Made by a program: the position numbers and the translations under genes. From the NCBI GenBank assembly GCA_016283095.1, contig JAEEMG010000073.1, positions 62,001 to 126,000 on the forward strand: a stretch of DNA of 64,000 nt. Direction: 5' to 3'. The notes beneath the pieces were generated by a model that saw only the letters and a program-made list of their open reading frames with translations, was not told where the DNA came from and made no database searches. Positions 8,453 through 17,900 of the stretch are shown in pieces. The DNA comes from Paludibacteraceae bacterium (GTDB lineage: Bacteria > Bacteroidota > Bacteroidia > Bacteroidales > Paludibacteraceae). Position 1 is the stretch's first letter; each line of letters opens with the position of its first letter.

Positions 8453-9754
8453 TTACTTTGATAGCAAGTATTTCTTGAAATCGTCGAAATTCTTGGTCAT
8501 GGCAACGCTCTGCTTCTTTCCTTTCATAAACTCCTGAAGCTTTGCTGGTATCTTGACTTCGTCTTTGATGATTTTCTCTACTGTGTCCTTAAACTTGGCT
8601 GGATGAGCTGTCTCAAGGAACACACCTACTTCGTTTGGCTTAAGCATCTCTGTCAATGCTCTGTAGCCCACTGCTCCGTGTGGATCAAGCAAGTAGCCTG
8701 TCTTCTTGTAGCAGTCTGCCAATGTCTCCGCAATCTGCTCGTCTGTGTATGTGCATCCGCTTATCTCTTTGCTGATCTCTGCGTGGCTCTCTCCATATAG
8801 GTCGTAGATACGGGCGAAATTGCTTGGATCACCTACGTCCATTGCGTTTGCGATAGTCTGAACAGATGGTTTTGGCTCATACTTGCCTGTCTGCAAATAT
8901 TTGAAGAAGATGTCGTTGCGGTTGTTGGCTGCGATGAAGCGAGAAACAGGTAGTCCCATTCTCTTGCCAAACAAACCAGCTGTGATGTTTCCAAAGTTTC
9001 CTGATGGCACACAGATGACGATATTGTCTTTCTTGCCCATCTTGTGAAGCTGTGCCACTGCGTAGAAATAGTAGAATGCCTGTGGCAAGAAACGCGCAAC
9101 GTTGATGGAGTTGGCACTTGTAAGCTTCATGTGTGCGTTAAGATCGGCATCCATGAATGCTGATTTCACCAATGCCTGGCAGTCGTCGAACACTCCGTCT
9201 ACCTCAAGAGCAGTGATGTTCTTGCCAAGTGTTGTGAACTGGCACTCCTGGATAGGACTCACTTTGCCCTTTGGATAAAGCACGAAGACGCGGATGCCCT
9301 CTACTCCAAGGAATCCGTTAGCTACGGCTGATCCTGTATCTCCGGAAGTTGCAACCAATACGTTGACCTCTTTCTGTCCCTCTTTGGCGATGAAATAGCC
9401 AAGAAGACGTGACATGAATCTGGCACCTACATCTTTGAATGCAAGCGTTGGTCCGTGGTATAGTTCCAAACTATAGATGTTGTCGTTGACGTGAGTGAGT
9501 GGAATGTCGAATGAAAGTGTGTCGTACACAATCTTCTTCAACGACTCTGCGTCTACATCCTCACCGAAGAATGCGTCAGCAACGACGTATGCGATCTCCT
9601 GTAGGCTCATGTCCTTCATGTTCTCGAAGAATGAGTCTGGAAGATGCTTGATTACCTCTGGCATGAACAATCCTTTGTCTGCCGCAAGTCCTTTTACAAC
9701 GGCTTGCTGCAAAGTGGCTTTGTCTGCCTTTTTATTTGTGCTATAATACTTCAT
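8453..9754 (-). CDS. thrC: Threonine synthase
   Basis: 433 residues. Converts O-phosphohomoserine to threonine and phosphate with pyridoxal phosphate. The PLP lysine lies in GPTLAFKDVG (K107); the SGDTGSAVANGF and PSGNFGNITAGL loops bind the cofactor phosphate, and ATSGDTG is the usual signature. The length matches the long bacterial (E. coli-like) class. It is the last gene of the operon after the bifunctional aspartokinase/homoserine dehydrogenase and the phosphoglycerate-mutase-like protein, and is followed by a clear terminator. A DUF2442 gene ends 38 bases upstream of the start. Confidence 0.96.
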   Translation of the reverse strand: MKYYSTNKKADKATLQQAVVKGLAADKGLFMPEVIKHLPDSFFENMKDMSLQEIAYVVADAFFGEDVDAESLKKIVYDTLSFDIPLTHVNDNIYSLELYHGPTLAFKDVGARFMSRLLGYFIAKEGQKEVNVLVATSGDTGSAVANGFLGVEGIRVFVLYPKGKVSPIQECQFTTLGKNITALEVDGVFDDCQALVKSAFMDADLNAHMKLTSANSINVARFLPQAFYYFYAVAQLHKMGKKDNIVICVPSGNFGNITAGLFGKRMGLPVSRFIAANNRNDIFFKYLQTGKYEPKPSVQTIANAMDVGDPSNFARIYDLYGESHAEISKEISGCTYTDEQIAETLADCYKKTGYLLDPHGAVGYRALTEMLKPNEVGVFLETAHPAKFKDTVEKIIKDEVKIPAKLQEFMKGKKQSVAMTKNFDDFKKYLLSK

Positions 9755-9792
9755 CTTTATTATATAAATTTAAGAGAAAAAGAATTATATTC

Positions 9793-10044
9793 TTATTCAC
9801 ATGTTCCTTTGTATAATAGTTCTATTGGAAATATCAAGTCCCAGTTTTTCCCCCATACAATATTTCCATTTTCCAATTTGAATTTTTTGAAGTGTTTCTC
9901 CTCTAAATATTTATTGTATTGAGGATGAGGATGCTTTTGGATAAACTTTCCAATATTCACTAAAGCCGTATGGTTGTCGTTAAATGTAAGCAATACTGAC
10001 AACGGGCTTTCATATTGTGCTGATGTTATGTATAATGCTTCCAT
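9793..10044 (-). CDS. DUF2442 domain protein
   Basis: 83 residues from the ATG at 10044; an alternative in-frame ATG at 10059 adds five residues. The pattern of a short beta sheet followed by the closing motif FKKFKLENGNIVWGKNWDLIFPIELLY (positions 9805-9885 approximately) is that of DUF2442. These small proteins are often encoded beside DUF4160 as a putative toxin-antitoxin-like pair, but no DUF4160 partner is visible here. The gene lies inside the threonine operon, between the homoserine-kinase candidate and thrC, on the same strand. Function unknown. Confidence 0.65.
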   Translation of the reverse strand: MEALYITSAQYESPLSVLLTFNDNHTALVNIGKFIQKHPHPQYNKYLEEKHFKKFKLENGNIVWGKNWDLIFPIELLYKGTCE

Positions 10045-10084
10045 TTTTAAGATCAACATACCACAAATTTCTATTGGTTATTCT

Positions 10085-10140
10085 ACGCTCGCCCTTGCGG
10101 GCTCGCGTTGGCGGATGGGTTAGGGAGTTCCTCCCTTAAC
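10085..10140. repeat. GC-rich double-hairpin intergenic element
   Basis: Two adjacent stem-loops, at 10085-10108 (ACGC..CGCCC / GGGC..GCGT, two-base internal loop) and 10119-10140 (GTTAGGGAG / CTCCC-TAAC with one bulged T), stand out as much richer in G+C than the surrounding DNA. They lie between the apgM-like gene and the DUF2442 gene and could be a REP-like repeat, a processing site or an attenuator. Only one copy is present in the window. Confidence 0.45.
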
Positions 10141-10167
10141 AATCCTTATTTTATTTGCCAACAGAAT

Positions 10168-11376
10168 TTAGTCGTCAAGCAGAGCTTTGATGAACTCGTC
10201 ACCTACCAATGTGCCGTATGCACCGTCTGCACAAGAGAACTCATCGTATTTCTTCACGTCGTCACCGTCTACTCCTGGTTTGTAGATCAGGAATGGGATA
10301 GGTGCCGAGATATGCGTTTTGATGCGGCATGGAGTAGGATGGTCTGGAAGGATAGCGATTGCCACTGGTTCATTCCAATTCTTCACCTCTTCATAAATCG
10401 GTTTGACGATTCTGTTCTCTAGATACTCCACCGTCTTCAATTTCAAATCCACATTGCCTTCATGTCCTGCTTCATCGCTCGCCTCTATGTGGAGATAAAC
10501 GAAGTCGGATTTCTTCAAAGCGTCGATAGCTGCCTGTGCCTTGCCTTCGTAGTTGGTGTCATACAATCCCGTCGCACCTTCCACTTCAATGATGTCAAGA
10601 CCAGCGTATTTGCCGATTCCACGGATCAAATCGACAGCAGAAATGACAGCTCCGCTCTTCACACCGTACTCCTCTTTCAATGTCTTCATCTGAGGCTTGT
10701 ATCCTGCAGACCAAGGCCAGATGCTGTTGGCTGGATCTTTTCCTGCTGCGACGCGAGCCTTGTTGACTGGGTGGTCGGCAAGAATCTCCTGCGATTTGAT
10801 GATAAGCTCATTTAGCAGATCCGCCGTCTTTTGTGCTTCTGGCACTTCCGCCTTTACAAGCACATCCTTGAATGGAGTGCCTGGCACGTCGTGAGGAGGG
10901 GTGCATTTCACTCTCTTATCACCACCTTTGATTTTCAAAAGGTGACGGTATGATATACCTGGGAAGAAACGTGTGATCTCGTCTCCAAGTTTTTCATTCA
11001 GATAGTCGATAAGCACGTATGCCTCTTCATCTGAGATGTGTCCGGCAGAGTGGTTTTTGATGATGCCGTTCTCAATACAGATTATATTGCAACGCATCGC
11101 CATCTCTCCTGGCTCTATGTCTACGCCCATGCTGGCTGCCTCCAACGAGCCGCGACCCTCAAAGACTTTGCGAACATCGTAGCCCAACACTTCAAGGTTG
11201 GCGATTTCGCTGCCTGGGTGGAATCCTTCAGGCACCGTCTCCAAAAGGCCACAACGACCTTTTTGTGCAAGCAAATCGATAGTCGGTATGTTTGCAGCCT
11301 CAAGTATAGTTTTATTTCCTAACGACGGAATACGCTCGTCAGCCATTCCGTCGCCAAGGATAATCAAATGTTTCAT
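10168..11376 (-). CDS. Alkaline-phosphatase-superfamily phosphoglycerate mutase-like protein, proposed homoserine kinase
   Basis: 402 residues. Visible metal-site and nucleophile motifs of the archaeal-type cofactor-independent phosphoglycerate mutase family: ILGDGMAD (D9), the nucleophile serine in HPGSEIANLEVLGYD (S56), ASDEAGHEG, and LPDHPTPCRIKTHI near the C-terminus. Bacteroidota usually annotate this as apgM. The subgroup found beside threonine genes has, however, been proposed to be a non-orthologous homoserine kinase (the TIGR 'proposed homoserine kinase' subfamily). The context here supports that proposal: it follows thrA by 23 bases, thrC lies downstream, and no GHMP-type ThrB is visible. 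I infer that it phosphorylates homoserine; glycolytic mutase activity remains the alternative. Confidence 0.85.
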   Translation of the reverse strand: MKHLIILGDGMADERIPSLGNKTILEAANIPTIDLLAQKGRCGLLETVPEGFHPGSEIANLEVLGYDVRKVFEGRGSLEAASMGVDIEPGEMAMRCNIICIENGIIKNHSAGHISDEEAYVLIDYLNEKLGDEITRFFPGISYRHLLKIKGGDKRVKCTPPHDVPGTPFKDVLVKAEVPEAQKTADLLNELIIKSQEILADHPVNKARVAAGKDPANSIWPWSAGYKPQMKTLKEEYGVKSGAVISAVDLIRGIGKYAGLDIIEVEGATGLYDTNYEGKAQAAIDALKKSDFVYLHIEASDEAGHEGNVDLKLKTVEYLENRIVKPIYEEVKNWNEPVAIAILPDHPTPCRIKTHISAPIPFLIYKPGVDGDDVKKYDEFSCADGAYGTLVGDEFIKALLDD

Positions 11377-11399
11377 AATGCCAAAGAATCTTTATCTGA

Positions 11400-13805
11400 T
11401 TATCTGATGTTTGCGATGCTGATGATGTCGGCGAAGACACCAGCGGCTGTCACAGCAGCACCTGCACCATAACCACGGATCATCATTGGATCCTTGTATC
11501 TTGCAGTGTTGATGATGATCAAGTTGTTGCTTCCCTCAAGATCGTAGAATGGGTGACGTGAGTCGACTGCCTGTAGGCCAACTTTTGTCTTTCCTTCATC
11601 AAGAGTGGCAACGAATCTCCAACGTTTGCCTTCCGCAGCGATGACTTTTCTCTTCTCTTCAAATTCAGCGTCGAATTTCTCAACCTTTGCCCAGAAATCA
11701 TCAAGAGTGCCTTCGAAGAAATCATCTGGAATAAACAAGTTCTTCTCCACATCTTCCTGACTTACCTTCAATCCGCTCTCACGCGCAAGGATAACCAACT
11801 TTCTGATCACATCCTTTCCACTTAGGTCGATACGAGGATCTGGCTCTGCAAATCTTGCCTCCATAGCCATCTTGATAGCCTTGCTCAAAGGTATCTCCTC
11901 GCTGATTGTGTTGAAGATGAAGTTCAAAGTTCCTGAAAGGACAGCCTCTAGCTTCACGATTCTATCACCAGAGTAGATCAAGTCACCGATTGTGTTGATG
12001 ATAGGAAGACCAGCTCCTACGTTAGTCTCGAACAAATATTTGATGCCTCTCTTACGGGCTGTATTCTTCAGATTGATATAGTTGTCGTAGTCGCCAGACG
12101 CTGCGATCTTGTTGGCACATACAACTGAGATGTTGTGCTGAAGCAAATCCGAATACATTGCTGCGATCGCTGGAGCTGCCGTACAGTCAACGAATACGCA
12201 GTTGAATGCGTTAAGCTCGAACAATGCCTTCTTCAACGACTCTGGAGTTGAGTCCTGACCCTGTGTCTTCAAAAGCTCGTTGTACTTAGTCAAGTCGACG
12301 CCGTTGCGATCCAAGATGAACTTAGAAACATCAGCCACACCCATCACGTTAAGCTTCACTCCGTTCTGGTTCATGATAAGTTCCTTCTGAGAGTGAAGCT
12401 GCTCAAGCAAGCTGCCTCCAACAGTACCTGTACCTACGACGAAGATGTTCAACTCCTGATATTCTGTCAAGAAGAATGACTCGTGGATTGCGTTCAATGC
12501 CTTCTTGATATTCTTCTTCTCAAGTACCACAGTGATGCTTGTCTCAGATGAACCCTGATTCATAGCAACGATGTTGATGTTGTTGCGTCCAAGAGCATTG
12601 AATAGTTTGCCTGCTGTACCAGTAGCGTTCTTCATGTTCTCGCCGACGATGACAACAGAAGCAAGGTCACGCATTGTCTGCACTTTGCAAGCACTCATTG
12701 AAGACAGGCTCTGGCTCAAATTGTTGAAGTATCCTTCGTATTCTACAGGGATACATACAGAGAATGATCCGCCTGCTGCTGAAAGAGAGAACACAGTGTA
12801 AGGCACGTGGTCGCTTTCAAGAACCATAGCCGATTCCGACACCAAACGAGGAAGATAGTCAGAAGGAAGACCTGAGAATGTATACATAACACAGTCATCC
12901 TGGCTTGCGATACCCTTGATAACTTTATCTTCAGGATTTGGAGTGGCTGAAATCACAGTTGTGTTACCGTTGCAGATATTCTTCATTGATAGAGGAATTT
13001 TAGCCTCTGCAAGTGGAGTAAGAGCGTCTGAGAACAAAGTTCCGACACCATTTATAGAAAGTTCTCTTGCCTCCTCGTAGCTCATGTGCTCGATAAGGTA
13101 TGCCGACGTGATTTTTTTAGGATCTGCGCTCATGAACTCATCAGTAGTCTTCCACACCTGCACCTCCTGAGCACCCATCACTTTTGCGATGTAAGCGGCA
13201 GTAAGGTCTGATGAACCACGGCCAAGAGTGGCGATCTCGTCGTCATTTGTTCCGGCGATGAAACCCTGGCAAACAACAGCACCTTTGATTTTTGAGAATG
13301 CAGCCTTGATTTTCTCTGTTGTGCTCTCTTCATCGATTGAGTATCCGCAATCAGCGTCGCCTTCAGCGATGATGAAACGAGTCGAGTCAAGAACTCTTGC
13401 TCCGATCATCTCACCGACGATTACAGATACAAGACGCTCTCCGTAAGATAGGAATGTCGCAAGGATATTGTCTGTCCAGTCGCGGAAAATGGTTAGAGCC
13501 TGCAACATACTATCCATCTCAGCATAAAGACGGTTGAGTTCGCTAAGAGCAGCCGACTGACTGTCTGCAGGCACCACCTGACGTGCCAATTCGGTGTGAC
13601 GGGTCTTCAAATCCTCATATCTGCTGATTATAGACTTAGAGTCGCCTGTTGACGCCTCTTCAACAATCTCCTCAAGGAGGTCAGTTACTCCGTCCATAGC
13701 TGAAACCACAACGATAGGGTTCTTTTCTGCTTCAACTATGCTTTTCACCTTCTTCAAATGTTCAGCGGAACCTACGATTGCACCGCCAAATTTTAGCACT
13801 TTCAT
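11400..13805 (-). CDS. thrA: Bifunctional aspartate kinase / homoserine dehydrogenase
   Basis: 801 residues, the usual ThrA length. It catalyses the first and third steps from aspartate to homoserine. The N-terminal kinase domain begins MKVLKFGGAIVGS, retains the lysine, a SYGER motif near residue 120 and a GRGSSD motif near 205. ACT domains occupy the middle (VVIVGENM...NALGRNNINIVAM). The homoserine dehydrogenase domain begins with the nucleotide-binding FVVGTGTVGGS near residue 455 and includes ETNVGAGLPIINT and LSGTLNFIFNT. The kinase signature motifs differ from the common forms (KFGGTS is KFGGAI, and WTDVDG is WKTTDE). It is the first gene of the operon, with a -7 box 50 bases upstream. 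Confidence 0.94.
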   Translation of the reverse strand: MKVLKFGGAIVGSAEHLKKVKSIVEAEKNPIVVVSAMDGVTDLLEEIVEEASTGDSKSIISRYEDLKTRHTELARQVVPADSQSAALSELNRLYAEMDSMLQALTIFRDWTDNILATFLSYGERLVSVIVGEMIGARVLDSTRFIIAEGDADCGYSIDEESTTEKIKAAFSKIKGAVVCQGFIAGTNDDEIATLGRGSSDLTAAYIAKVMGAQEVQVWKTTDEFMSADPKKITSAYLIEHMSYEEARELSINGVGTLFSDALTPLAEAKIPLSMKNICNGNTTVISATPNPEDKVIKGIASQDDCVMYTFSGLPSDYLPRLVSESAMVLESDHVPYTVFSLSAAGGSFSVCIPVEYEGYFNNLSQSLSSMSACKVQTMRDLASVVIVGENMKNATGTAGKLFNALGRNNINIVAMNQGSSETSITVVLEKKNIKKALNAIHESFFLTEYQELNIFVVGTGTVGGSLLEQLHSQKELIMNQNGVKLNVMGVADVSKFILDRNGVDLTKYNELLKTQGQDSTPESLKKALFELNAFNCVFVDCTAAPAIAAMYSDLLQHNISVVCANKIAASGDYDNYINLKNTARKRGIKYLFETNVGAGLPIINTIGDLIYSGDRIVKLEAVLSGTLNFIFNTISEEIPLSKAIKMAMEARFAEPDPRIDLSGKDVIRKLVILARESGLKVSQEDVEKNLFIPDDFFEGTLDDFWAKVEKFDAEFEEKRKVIAAEGKRWRFVATLDEGKTKVGLQAVDSRHPFYDLEGSNNLIIINTARYKDPMMIRGYGAGAAVTAAGVFADIISIANIR

Positions 13806-13852
13806 ATATTTATTGTAATTGTTTTACGAATGTATATTTTTTATCAATTTGC

Positions 13853-13860
13853 AAAGATAC
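13853..13860 (-). promoter_or_regulatory. Predicted -7 promoter box of the thr operon
   Basis: The minus strand reads TATCTTTG followed by C, an exact fit to TAnnTTTG. A start about 7 bases downstream would give a leader of roughly 40 bases before thrA. I see no Thr/Ile-rich leader peptide. Confidence 0.55.
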
Positions 13861-13882
13861 AAAAGATTTTTAGAAGGATATG

Positions 13883-13935
13883 GCATTTTGTAATTCAAAA
13901 TTCAAAATGCGGAATGTGAAATGACATCATTTCAC
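13883..13935. promoter_or_regulatory. Two inverted repeats upstream of thrA, candidate operators
   Basis: A GCATTTTG / CAAAATGC repeat (13883-13910, 12-base spacer) is followed within six bases by a perfect GTGAAATGA / TCATTTCAC repeat (13916-13935, 2-base spacer). The pair sits immediately upstream of the thr promoter box, near where its -33 element would be, in the divergent gap to the T9SS-tail gene. This could be a regulator site; a terminator is less likely because no T run follows. Confidence 0.45.
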
Positions 13936-14034
13936 TAATATTTGGTATATCAAAGGATTCGGAATGGAGAAAAATCTGTGAATATCCGTTCTTTATTGTG
14001 AGTTAGATACTTGTATGAAAGTGAATTTATTTTA

Positions 14035-14042
14035 TATCTTTG
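14035..14042 (+). promoter_or_regulatory. Predicted -7 promoter box of the small T9SS-tail gene
   Basis: TATCTTTG at 14035-14042, with an ACTTG about 21 bases upstream that could serve as the -33 element. It lies 33 bases before the chosen start codon. Confidence 0.55.
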
Positions 14043-14075
14043 CCATAGTATAAAAACTCTAGAGTATATATGTGT

Positions 14076-14534
14076 ATGAAAAAATTACTTTTTTCGGCTT
14101 TGATGGTATGCGCATCTACATTTTCGACATTTGCGGTCGAAGGAATGATAGGAATCAAGGCTGACAGATCCCAGGAGACATTCGCATTGTCGGATGTGAT
14201 AAGTATTAAGGTTAAAAGTGGTAACGACGCTTCTATGTCGGTCAACAAGAACGATGGCACATCAATTGAAGGATTCCAGACTATCGTTTTCAATGTTGAT
14301 TTGTCGAGTGCTGATAACAAATCAGCTGCACCGACAATCCAGGTGTACCCAAATCCAGTAGAAAGCACCATCTATGTGTCTGGTTTGGATAAGGATGCCA
14401 ACATCAAGGTAATTGGTACAGATGGAAAGACAATCAAACATGTTTTAAGCCAGCAGATTAATGTGTCAGATTTGGCTAAAGGCATGTATCTTTTGAGTGT
14501 CGACGGAAGACTGATCAAGTTTATCAAGAAGTAA
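14076..14534 (+). CDS. Short secreted protein with T9SS type A sorting domain
   Basis: 152 residues from the ATG at 14076. An ATG two codons earlier (14070) is also possible; 14076 gives the cleaner signal peptide MKKLLFSALMVCASTFSTFA. A head of about 65 residues follows (MIGIKADRSQETFALSDVISIKVKSG), then a T9SS type A tail starting at IQVYPNPVESTIYVSG and ending AKGMYLLSVDGRLIKFIKK. The head pattern, with 'F.LSDV.SI..' phrasing, is common in small Bacteroidota secreted proteins, where it looks like a BACON- or pilus-free stub. The function is unknown. Monocistronic, with a clear promoter box and terminator, and transcribed divergently from the thr operon. Confidence 0.75.
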   Translation: MKKLLFSALMVCASTFSTFAVEGMIGIKADRSQETFALSDVISIKVKSGNDASMSVNKNDGTSIEGFQTIVFNVDLSSADNKSAAPTIQVYPNPVESTIYVSGLDKDANIKVIGTDGKTIKHVLSQQINVSDLAKGMYLLSVDGRLIKFIKK

Positions 14535-14581
14535 AATTTTGTTGCGGATAGGTTTCTAAACTCTCCCTGCTAAATTATTTG

Positions 14582-14612
14582 AAAAAAAGGAGCCATTAGG
14601 TCTCCTTTTTTT
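14582..14612 (+). terminator. Rho-independent terminator
   Basis: AAAAAAAGGAG / CTCCTTTTTTT hairpin with a nine-base loop, about 50 bases after the small T9SS-tail gene. It begins the 391-base gap 14535-14925; the remainder is AT-rich promoter/leader DNA of the giant adhesin. Confidence 0.85.
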
Positions 14613-14776
14613 GTGTGTGATACGGGTTTCATTAATAATTCTTTTTAAAAATACATTTTTAACATATTTATGCATAATTATTCAATATTTAGGAATGTTT
14701 ACACTTATTTAAAGATTTATTAACATTATTATGCCAAAAAACACAAAAATACGTAAAAACTAATTGTGAAAGTTTT

Positions 14777-14784
14777 TACCTTTG
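14777..14784 (+). promoter_or_regulatory. Possible -7 promoter box of the giant adhesin gene
   Basis: TACCTTTG fits TAnnTTTG in the long AT-rich gap. It would give a leader of about 135 bases before the first ATG, long for this window. I found no matching -33 box. Confidence 0.4.
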
Positions 14785-14925
14785 TGCCGTTTTATATTGT
14801 AAAATAGCGTATATTAATATCTCAAATGAATAATATTCAATATAACGTGTTAATATACAATATAAAGGAAAAATGATGTAAAAAAGTATTTTAAGACACA
14901 AGGAAAACTTGAAATATTTAGAATT

Positions 14926-17900
14926 ATGAAATATATGCTAAACTCAATATGCAGAAAAATTGCAAAAATGAGAAATAAAGTTGTTAAGTTCTTAATTACA
15001 TTAATGACGGTAATGGGTATTGTTCCGTCATTTGCCGAAGATGTAGAATATGATTTTACTGCACCGGAAGCAAATCCGTTTGTTTATTCGGGTGAAGAAA
15101 AGGAATTGATAACAGAAGGAAAGCGACTAGCAACGACTGTACCAGGAACATTTAAATATGCTCTTAACAGTAGTGATAAGGACGCGTTTGGTGATGACAT
15201 ACCAAAGGCTAAAAATAGCGATACTTATAAGGTATACTATAAGTATGTACCAACAGATGCAGCATTGCTAGAAACAGAGCCTGTGGAAATAGAGGTGACG
15301 ATTGCTAAAAAGGAGGTTAATGTTATATGGGAAAATACGGAAGTTACATATAATGGTGAGGTACAGCAGCCAAAAGCTTCAATAAATACGGAAGATATAA
15401 TAGATGGAGATGATGTAAAAGTAAAAGTAACAGGAGGAGGATCAGCGGTATTTACTTACAACGTAGAAGCGACTTTGGAGGGAAAAGAAGCAGGCAATTA
15501 TTCGATTTCCACAAGTTCGGCAACGACAACTTTTACAATTAATCCGCGTAAGATTACAAAAGAAGATATTACTGCACCAATAGCAAAACCAAATTTGGTG
15601 TATACCGGTGAGCCACAGGAATTGCTAAAAGAAGGAGCATGTCCTTTTGGAACTGTGCAATATTCTCTAAAAGAAGATGCAGATTTTTCAGATGATGTAC
15701 CGACGGCAGAAAATGCTGGTAAATATACAGTTTATTATAAGATAAAGCCTAACGCAGGTTATTCGGAGTCTGATACTTATGAAATAGATGAGATTATAAT
15801 TGCAGCGAAAAATGTGACTTTATCGTGGACAAATTCATCACTTTATACATATAATGGAAAAAATCAAGGTCCAACAGCAGAGTTAGATCCTACAGAGATA
15901 GAAAGTGGAGACAATGTAGCAGTAGAGGTAACGGGAGAAAAAAAAGAAGTTGGCGATTACGTAGCAAAAGCGTCTTTATCAGGTGATGATGCAGGAAATT
16001 ATTATATAGCAATAAAGGAAGCAAAGTTTAAAATTACTCCGAAAGAACTTTCTGTTATTTGGGGAACTACGACATTCACATATGATGGAGAAGAACATAA
16101 GCCAACAGCTTCGTTGAGTGGTATAGTAAAGGGAGAGGAAGACTTGGTGTCTGTATCTGTATCTGGTGAAAAGAAAGAAGTAGGAAATCATACAGCGACC
16201 GCAACTTTGGCAGGTACTGGTAAAGGAAATTACATTATTTCAGAGGGAGAAGATACAAAGGCATTTTCTATTTCTAAGGCTGAATCAACTGTGAAAACAG
16301 CACCGTCGGCAGTGGATAATTGGACTTATGATGGTAAGACTCATGCGTTGGTAAAGGCAGGAGTGGTTGGAGATGTGACAGGAACATTCCAATATGCTCT
16401 TGGTGAGACAGGAACCTTCGAGGATACTATACCAACAGTAAAAGATGCTGGAACATATAGTGTAAGAAGTCAGTTTATACCTACTGATACTACAAATTAT
16501 AAAACGCTTGCATTTCCAACAATTTCAGTTGCGGTTGCAAAGAAAAGCGTATCTGTCAAGTGGGGAAGTACAGCGTTGACATACACAGGAGAATCGCAGG
16601 CACCAACAGCTGAGTTGGAGGGAGTAATATCAGGAGATGGTGTGAAGGCAAAGATTGGAGGAGCGGAGACAAATGTTGGAACTGGTTATACGGCGACAGT
16701 GACTTTGACAGGAAATAAGAAAGAAAATTATGTGATTTCGGATGGAACTGCATCAACGAAATTTTCTATCTCTTCTTCAAGTGTATATGATTATACAGCG
16801 CCGACAGCAAAAGAAAATCTGATATATAAAGGAGTTGCTCTACCATTGTTGAATGAAGATGGAGTAGGAAGTATTGCAGGAAATTTCAAATATGCATTTG
16901 GAGAAAAGGGAGCATTTGTAGATACTATTCCTACAGCGACAAATGCTGGCACATATAAGGTGGGATATAAGTTTATTCCTGTTAATAATGGTTATTCTCC
17001 AACAGAACCTGTCTATATTACAGTGACAATTGCAAAGAAGGAAGTCACTGTAGAGTGGGGAAGTACAACGTTGACATACACAGGGGTGGCACAGACTCCA
17101 ACAACTAAGTTGACAGGAGTAGTACCAGGAGATGATGTGAAAGCAGTGATCTCTGGTGAGCAAACAGAAGTAGGAACTGGTTATACTGCGACTGCAACAT
17201 TGTCTGGTGATAGTAAAGAGAACTATGAACTTTTGGAATCATCTGCGTCAACAGAATTTTCAATTGTGCAATCTAGTGTTGATGATTATACAGCGCCAAA
17301 AGCAATAGAGAACCTGATATATAATGGTTCAGCTCAGGAGTTGGTAAAAGCAGGTGAGGAAGGAAACATAAAAGGAAAGTTCGAATATGCATTAGGAGAG
17401 GAGGGTAATTTCTCCGAGAATATTCCAACTGAAACGAATGCTGGTACATACAAAGTAGGATATAAATTTATTCCTGAGAATGATGGCTATTCATCATCAG
17501 AACCGGTCTTTATTACAGTAAAAATTGCTCAGTTGCAGCGTTCATTGAAATGGGGAAATACAGAGTTGGTATACAATGGTAATGAACAAGCTCCAGAAGC
17601 TTCGTTGAAGGATGTGCTAGAGGGAGAAGTAGTGACTGTATCTGTGGCAGGAAAAAAGACAAAAGTAGGAAATAACTATACCGCTAAAGCAACATTGGCA
17701 GGAACTGATGCAAAAAATTATTCGATTGCAGGTTCAGATTCTATTAAATTTTCTATTATCACGTCTAATGCAAGTGATTTTACGGCACCAACAGCAAAAG
17801 AAAATTTGGAATATAATGGAAGTAAACAAGAATTGTTGAAAGCCGGAAAGGAAGGAAATATAAAAGGATCATTCAAATATGTGTTAGGAGATGGTGGTGA

